From Chrysopilus asiliformis (Eukaryota; Arthropoda; Insecta; Diptera; Rhagionidae): DNA of 64,000 nucleotides. The stretch lies in the NCBI GenBank assembly GCA_964034945.1, contig OZ035961.1:46426184-46490183 (forward strand). The letters run 5' to 3'. The notes under the pieces are model-generated. The model saw only the letters and a program-made list of their open reading frames with translations, made no database searches and was not told the origin of the DNA. How positions within the stretch are numbered: the first letter of the stretch is position 1; each line of letters opens with the position of its first letter. The position numbers and the translations under genes are program-made. Shown piece after piece: positions 58,352 to 64,000 of the stretch.

Positions 58352-59978
58352 AGTTTTATAATCTCTTTGATGATACCCTTACGAGTCGTGGAAGATACGT
58401 ATTTCAAGACAATGATGCATAATTTAAATTTATCTAAACAAGGAATCAAGATTCCAAGTCGACGATCTCTTGGGCCAAAAATTTCAGATTTGCATGTCCA
58501 ACAAATGATTCAAATGAGAGAAAAATTGTTTTCAATGAAATACGTTTGCACGACTGCAGACATCTGGTCTGGGCGAAAAAGAAGTTTTCTTGGAGTTACT
58601 GTGCACTACATCAATGTCGACAACTTAGAAAGAAAATCAATGGCCATAGCTTGTCGAAGATTTAAGGGAACTCGCACTTATGACCGCATCACCGGGTTGC
58701 TTCAGGACATAAATTCAGATTTTGGGTTGGACACATCAAAAATTGTGGCAACGGTAACCGATAACGGCTCAAACTTCGTGAAAGCATTTAAAATGTTCGG
58801 AGTTCAAACGCAAAATCTTACTTTAGAGTGCATTAATGACCCGACTACGAACATTGATAATGATTCTGACAACGAGAACGAAACTAGTACCATTTTCGAA
58901 GAAGATCCATTATTTATCCCAGTTGAGCCGATCTTAAATGAAAACATTTACCTGCCTGAGCATTTCAGATGTTGTGCGCATACACTTAATTTATGTGCAA
59001 GCACCGATGTTGAATTTCTTTTTCAGAACAAATCAACCCCATTAGCAAATATGAATGACAGTGTGATAAAAAAGTGTAACCTTTTGTGGAACGCCGCAGG
59101 TCGTCCTAAATCTGCTGAAATCATTCAACTCATACTCGGACATACTTTAAGTAGGCCTGGAGCAGGTGGAACAGTCTCTACGATTCTTTACAACAAATTG
59201 GCAAAATAAAGGAAAAAAACTTAGAGTTACACAGGACATTGGGACTCAAAAATCCTCTTAGAGACTTTGAGTTTGATTACCTTGAGGAGTATGTGCTATG
59301 TGCAGCTCCCTTGGCCAATGCCCTGGCGATACATATTATGGCATTGTTTTACCTTGTCTATTAGCGATGCGTAAAAAACTACAAAAACTGTCCAAACAGA
59401 AATTAAAATATTGTGAACCACTTATCAAAGAATATATAAAAAGTGTAGAGATAAGATTTCACCATTTTTACACTATTTCGAATCAACAAGCCGAGAGATC
59501 CGTAATTGCAGTGTTATCATACCCTCGATTCAAAAATAAGTGGTTTAACTGCATAGAACCAGTTTACCACGGAAAACCGTTACACATCTTTAAAACAACA
59601 ATTTCTAAAGAGATATCCTCGACGATTTGTATGGAAACAAAAAACGAAACAATTACTTCCACAAAAAAATATGAAGATGACTTTTTTGACTTTGACTCAG
59701 ACTCCGAAAATGAGTCAGGAAAGCACCCAAGAACTGCTGAAATTGTTATTTCAAACTTTTTGGCCGAAGAAAGTCGAGATATTAATCTTTTACATCGTTA
59801 TCCAGAAATAAAAAATGTTTTTATAAAGTATAATACACCATTACCCTCCTCAGGCCCAGTTGAAAGGATGTTCTCGTACGCTACCATGACAAACCTTCCA
59901 AAATCTCACAAATTATCCGACGAAATGTTTGAAAAAAGAGTAATAATGAAAAACAACTTAAATTATTCTAAATTATAA
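58352..59978 (+). pseudogene. hAT transposase, broken by at least two frameshifts
   Basis: A possible acceptor (CCTCTTGTAG) precedes IISLMMIPLRVVEDTYF, the usual opening of the hAT core. It continues with IPSRRSL, TTADIWSGRKRSFLG (first catalytic Asp region), TDNGSNFVKAF (second Asp) and CAHTLNL. At about 59160-59170 the frame is lost just before the WNSLYDSL motif, which continues in another frame. A second shift near 59320 returns to the frame of GDTYYGIVLPCLLAM. The C-terminal dimerisation block ends with PSSGPVERMFSYATMT. The inactive gene implies that the many TAGTGTTGGGC-ended copies were mobilised from elsewhere. Confidence 0.85.
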
Positions 59979-60095
59979 AATTTTTTATTTGTTTTAGTTT
60001 CATCTGTTTTAAGCCCTAAAAAATAAAATTTTATATAAACAAATTTGTTTTATTTGTGTGTTTGGATTAGAAAACATTTTCCAGCATCAATATTT

Positions 60096-60252
60096 TATAC
60101 AATAAAAGCTCCTTTTGCGGACACATTCCATAGGTGATCAATTCCCTTAAACGAACACATTTCCTAGACCAAATTCGCAAATCCAACTTGTTCTGATAAA
60201 CGGACTTCTCTCACAACCGGACATAAATCTTGTCCCGTGAGTGTCCGCTTAG
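60096..60252. mobile_element. pogo-like MITE, left end worn
   Basis: The right end, read inward, is CAGTTCTCCTAAGCGGACAC, a typical pogo/Tigger terminus next to TA. The left end has only TTTTGCGGACACATTCC. It lies inside the hAT element. Confidence 0.5.
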
Positions 60253-60549
60253 GAGAACTGTAATTTGTCATTTCATTTACGTTTTTCCTACAAAAATATC
60301 AAATGTAAACATATCATGACTTCATGAGTCGGTCTCCATCATGAATACAATATTTACCTTTATAGAGGATTAAAATCAATCATAAAAGTTAGTTTTTCAA
60401 TCATGATTATGATTAAAACTAATCAACCACAATCATAGTAACGAATGATTAATGACTAACAAATTCAATCACAAATCAAAAAAAGTATGATTGATTTATT
60501 CAATCATTAGTTTTCAATCTTTAGTCAGATTGAATTTTGCCCAACACTG

Positions 60550-60771
60550 ATTGTATTACTAGCAGACAATGGAATGCAACAGTATCTACTGATCGAAACT
60601 GCCGACTATGTAAACAAACTGAATTAATTGCTATCAGATAGAGATGTTTACGAAAAAGTGGAAACAGATGCTACAAAGATCATTGTGCGTAAAATAAATC
60701 AGCTAATAAAGAAGTGTCACACGAGGAAATTGCATCTGACAGCGCTCAAGGAGAAAAAGGCTAAACTGTAG
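60550..60771 (+). pseudogene. Penelope-like element fragment
   Basis: Reads IVLLADNGMQQYLLIETADY, then VNKLN, a stop, and LLSDRDVYEKVETDATKII. This resembles the ADKGN...Y and LLSDxxxYEKxxxDPT region at the start of Penelope-type reverse transcriptases. It ends in a stop after about 73 codons. The conserved Lys and Gly of ADKG and the Pro of DPT are changed, and a stop lies within, so it is dead. Confidence 0.65.
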
Positions 60772-61364
60772 TGATGGGCAGAATCGAATACTTTCGAGAA
60801 TCGAGCACTTGATGTTCGAGCACTTTTGAGAATCGAGCACTTGATGTTCGAGCACTTTTGAGAATCGAGCACTTGAGCGAGTACCTTGAACCAACTACTC
60901 GAGTCAGGCCCTACACTATGCATACAGAAAACAGTATTAATAAATTCTCAAAAACATAAACGTTGGAGTCCCACAGAAGCCATCGTAGAGAGCGAAAAAA
61001 AGACGAAAAAAATACAAATGAATCTGTCATGAATCTGTCAACATTCAAAAGAATTACCGCGAAAATCGAAAAGAGATACTAAATAATAGAGAAGAAATTT
61101 GATTCTTAATAACACAGCATACGAGTTATATTCTTTAGTATCCGTAATTTAGATTGTGTGCCGTTCCCATTGGACTCTTCGAGTATTTTATAGTTGATGA
61201 GACATTAAGAACGGTACTCGGTTCTCGAACATTGGATATGGAACTCGAGTTGATATGGATACGGCGAGCACTTTTCATGCAGTGCTCGGCTCGGTAACTC
61301 GAGTGTGGTAGTGGGGTCTTTGAACTTTGGAATAATAAACATGTATTTAAATATATTAGCATGC
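60772..61364. other. repeat-rich spacer before the LTR element
   Basis: It starts with TAGTGATGGGCAGAATCG, a hAT-like end without a visible partner. It contains a 32-bp tandem repeat and several CTCGAG-rich words near 61300. Confidence 0.4.
60796..60881. repeat. 32-bp tandem repeat, 2.7 copies
   Basis: The unit GAGAATCGAGCACTTGATGT plus 12 bases is repeated exactly at 60796-60827 and 60828-60859, with a partial third copy. Confidence 0.9.
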
Positions 61365-61823
61365 AGTTATTCCAGGTAACAAATTACAACATTGCCACAT
61401 TCTGCCTAGTAAACGTTTCTTGAGTTCATCGACAGGAAATAACGACTTCGGTTTATTGGCGTCATTGAACCCAATTGCAATGTCAGCAATATTGGGAAAT
61501 AACCAATATTGCAATAAATGTAGATGACGTCGAACCGAGGTAAACTCATGTCGATCAACTTAGGAAACCGGGGAGTTCTGGAGTGATCACTGAAGAGTTG
61601 ACATCGGGAAAAGATAACACATAACAAGAAATTCTAAGTAAATTTTAGAAGTAAAACCATAAGTTTTTAACAGTAGAGTTTAACTTAAAATTGTCAGTTT
61701 AATATTGTAAAATTAAAAGGTGTTAGTATCAATAAAGAAAATCATAAATACAAAGTGTTTTCTTATTCTTAAATAGTGTATATGTCCACTCGGCGTGTTT
61801 AGTAAAAACACAACATGACATAT
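61365..61823 (+). repeat. probable 5' LTR of a second Gypsy-type element
   Basis: Inferred from the primer-binding site that follows. AGTTATTCC at 61365 may be its start, and AATAAA near 61731 a polyadenylation signal. The matching 3' LTR is not in the window, so the limits are uncertain. Confidence 0.45.
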
Positions 61824-62005
61824 TGGCGCAGCCGGTAAACGTACAAAAATTAAAATAAAAAGTACGTAAAAAGAATCTACGGACTATAAAGTGAAAATTA
61901 GTGATAATCCAGAGTGATCAGCCGGTTAACGTACAAAAAATAAAATAAAGTACGTAAAAAGAATCTACGAACTATAGTGATAAAGTGAAAGTTAGTGATC
62001 ATCCA
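61824..62005 (+). promoter_or_regulatory. primer-binding site and duplicated leader
   Basis: TGGCGCAGCCGGTAAACG at 61824 resembles the tRNA-Ser-type primer site of insect Gypsy elements. A segment of about 85 bases starting CAGCCGGTAAACGTAC is repeated in tandem from about 61919, with small changes, so the distal part of the primer site is present twice. Confidence 0.65.
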
Positions 62006-62600
62006 GAACGGGAAACGTAGCAGAGAAAGAACATCAGCAGCAGACAGATATCGGACTCAGCAGCAGAAAGTTCTAAATCAACGATAAAACAATAAGCAGA
62101 AAAGCGATCAGAAGCAGCAACAGCAGATCAGAAAGTCAATTTTAATTTCAACTACGAAGAATCATCAGTTGAATCACTTTACAAGTCAAATAAAGTGCAA
62201 AGCAACGAAAAATTGAAACGAAGAAGAAGCAGCAAAGCAGCCAACATAGAAAGCAGTTTGGAGGAATAGAATCAGCGAACAAGGGAAAACCGCACCAAGT
62301 AAACAACAAATACGTGTAAGAAGTGTGCTAAGAACGAGATCACCATTGGAATCATCTTTCAAGTGTCGTTTGAAGGCGGAAAAGCAGCTTTAAAATTAGC
62401 GTGGAAAATTTTCATCAACTGAAAGTCGAGATTGTCAAAGGTCAGGAGCGCTGCAACACATTGCATGTAAAAATTTTGGGAGGTAAGAAGTAGTATAGAG
62501 AATTTAAAAAATTGTGTCTGGTAATTTAAGATTTCAAATTTTTAAATATCCGTGAAAATATATTGTTGTGAATTATTGTAAATGAATAAAAGATAAGAAG
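62006..62600. other. purine-rich leader of the LTR element
   Basis: AGCAGCAGA- and GAAGAA-rich sequence without open frames, as is common in the 5' leaders of insect LTR elements. Confidence 0.45.
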
Positions 62601-63126
62601 AGAACATTCTGACCAAAGAAGAGTTGGATCGATATAAAACAATAGAAGTAGAATTAGAACACGCAAAAAATCAAAAAGAACAGTTTAGACAAGTGATAAA
62701 TAGACTTAAAGAAGATTTCGGTTACATTCAGGAAATATTATTAGGGGAATTAAAATTACTACTTAATAGTGAACAGGTGATAATTTTAGAACAATTAGTA
62801 AAGGAAAATCCAGACAGGATATCGGCAAGTAGGATCACGGTAACATACATTGAAAAAAACATTGAAAACATACATTGAAAACATACATTGAAATCCAGAC
62901 ATATATTGAAAAAGTGAAAGAAAAGAATATTGAGTTCGAGGACGAGATAAGAAAATTAAAAACTAAAGAAGCTACGTTAGAGGATAGGATTCAGGATCAT
63001 AAGGAATATTTAAAAGAGGCTGAAAGCACAAACGAGGAATTACTAGCCCAAATAAATAGGATAAATCATATAGTGAGAACCTGCTCAAATAACGAGCAAA
63101 GTAGTTTAGCGAAAAGTGTTAGCTAA
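62600..63126 (+). pseudogene. Gag-like coiled-coil protein, frame-broken
   Basis: Two overlapping frames (to 62878, and 62875-63126) together encode a Lys/Glu-rich, coiled-coil-like protein: LTKEELDRYKTIEVELEHAK, then KVKEKNIEFEDEIRKLKTKE. A run of ACATTGAAAAC-type tandem words at 62845-62890 lies exactly where the frame changes, so slippage probably broke it. The position after a primer-binding site suggests a Gag N-terminus. No zinc knuckle or protease follows in the window. Confidence 0.5.
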
Positions 63127-63438
63127 GTTAGAAAAATCGCAAGTAGTGCAGGGTCTAGTAGTATTTTTGAGGAATTAACAAAAGCAAACAAACTTTCGGT
63201 ACTTACTTTGCCTATGCAGTATACCGATACTAGGATTATCCATCCTGCAAAATATGTAATGGGATTTTATATGACAGAGTCCATTCCCTCTCAATTTTCG
63301 CGTCAGCATTTTACTTTCATTTTATAGAATATTATTAATTTTATAGAAAAAAAATCAGATTGATGAATTCTAAATTTGATTATTGAGCGCGTGTTGCTTA
63401 CACCTGCATTTTACAAAATTCCAATATTTTTTAATGGG
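63127..63438. other. junction between LTR element and Helitron
   Basis: It starts with remnants of the Gag-like region. The Helitron edge is not visible. Confidence 0.35.
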
Positions 63439-63999
63439 TCAGCATATTAAGTTTGCAAATATGGGAAGTCCTAACAGAGTCGTAGCAGCTTCCAGTGCTC
63501 CACATTCTCGATGGGTCAAACTTTGTAGAGCGGCAGACCACAACCGAGTAGCAAGAGATTTGGAGGAATCTATCCCTTTCAACGCGTTATCCAAATGGCT
63601 TTTCTCTCCAGCCTTAGTTTGGTATTTTGTGATATAATGCGCCGCAGTCATAGATTTTTCTCCAACATATTGTATATCCATGTTGCCCTCCCAGACTGAC
63701 AATATTATTGGATTAAAATCATTGATACTCTCCTCTGCCTTTGATCTGGGTAGATCGTACAATCTACAATTTTTCTTGTTTGATTTCCGACCAGCTGTAG
63801 CGGTTACAATGTCTCGTAGAATCAAATTTTCCGTAACTTTTCGAGGAAAATTAAATCTGCAAACTTTGTAAAAACCTTTCTTGGAGTGTTTCGCTCTCAA
63901 ACAATATCCGTTGTGCGTGTGTTTTTGGTGTGTAGATACACGGTCGCAAAGCGTGGGTGAAATGTTTTTGTCCGGAATTCTGCAAGTGCAATATTTCAA
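63439..63999 (-). CDS. Helitron Rep/helicase polyprotein, fragment
   Basis: 186 codons on the minus strand, running off the right window edge at its N-terminal side. It reads HTHNGYCLRAKHSKKGFYKV, CRFNFPRKV, INDFNPIILSVWEGNMDIQY, HYITKYQTKAGEKSHL and LTHRECGALEAATTLLGLP. These are the blocks that follow the Rep HUH motifs in eukaryotic Helitron proteins (CRFGFP, WxxNxDIQ, YIxKYxxK, REVGAxEAxxxLLG). The frame ends shortly after, so the helicase part is missing or shifted. No 3' hairpin was found. Confidence 0.85.
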   Translation of the reverse strand: MKYCTCRIPDKNISPTLCDRVSTHQKHTHNGYCLRAKHSKKGFYKVCRFNFPRKVTENLILRDIVTATAGRKSNKKNCRLYDLPRSKAEESINDFNPIILSVWEGNMDIQYVGEKSMTAAHYITKYQTKAGEKSHLDNALKGIDSSKSLATRLWSAALQSLTHRECGALEAATTLLGLPIFANLIC

Positions 64000-64000
64000 T

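Larger units (their letters stand above)
54581..60549 (+). mobile_element. hAT element enclosing a P-type transposase
   Basis: The ends TAGTGTTGGGCG (left) and GCCCAACACTG (right), and long subterminal ATTAGTCAT-rich stretches, match the MITE at 9194-9782, which defines both termini. Flanks GGCTGTAT and GATTGTAT agree in 6 of 8 bases, a possible worn target duplication. Between the ends lie a decayed 5' region, a THAP/P-type transposase gene (55514-58047), a broken hAT transposase (58352-59978) and a pogo-like piece. The simplest reading is a P element inserted into an old hAT copy. The P termini could not be found. Confidence 0.75.

Noticed and set aside
58240..58449. 69-codon minus-strand frame, Arg/Lys-rich
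   Set aside because: Overlaps the hAT transposase start on the other strand, no motif.
1..64000. CRISPR array, bacterial operons or riboswitches
   Set aside because: The sequence is an animal genome with spliced genes; the short tandem repeats have no spacer structure.

Overview
This window is eukaryotic and AT-rich, with GT-AG introns and a very heavy load of transposons. It is an insect, most likely a fly (Diptera). The evidence is a CLIP-domain serine protease related to Drosophila Snake, a cereblon/ohgata orthologue, a ZDHHC16 palmitoyltransferase, a P-type transposase with a THAP finger, and repeats with (GTCY)n tracts resembling the dipteran mini-me/DINE-1 elements. The species cannot be named from the sequence alone.

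Host genes. A Snake-like CLIP serine protease (+, eight exons, 11544-16282) is convergent with a ZDHHC16-type palmitoyltransferase (-, six exons, about 23215-17666). The palmitoyltransferase is head-to-head, about 2 kb apart, with cereblon (+, seven exons, 25192-35250). The last exon of a second S1 protease lies on the minus strand at 6294-6482, and an orphan zinc-finger-like exon lies at 24506-24602. All three complete genes have long introns loaded with transposons. The 8.2 kb first intron of cereblon carries a hAT element and an intact Ty3/Gypsy element.

Mobile DNA by region. 1-11 kb: small non-autonomous DNA elements with clear target duplications (Harbinger-like, piggyBac-like, hAT-like, mariner-like). 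27-33 kb: a hAT element hit by a DINE-like repeat, then a complete Gypsy element with identical 127-bp LTRs. 36.4-38.2 kb: the tail of a LINE, then a complete mariner with an open transposase frame and perfect 30-bp ends. 39.5-53.5 kb: a 14 kb BEL/Pao element whose 2.47 kb LTRs are about 99.8% identical. Its integrase is split by a 2.7 kb element with arms of about 780 bp, and that element is itself split by a pogo/Tigger-like MITE, which contains a scrap of the DINE-like repeat. 54.6-60.5 kb: a hAT element with a broken transposase that encloses a P-type transposase. 60.5-64 kb: a Penelope-like scrap, the 5' part of a second LTR element, and a Helitron Rep fragment cut by the window edge.

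The most unusual signal is in the BEL LTRs. They hold an array of RNA-like hairpins in duplicated modules whose stems differ by paired, compensating changes, and a tRNA-like segment with good pol III A and B boxes. Between pol and the 3' LTR the element also carries an extra, unrecognised 174-residue ORF with an acidic N-terminus and a proline-rich middle.
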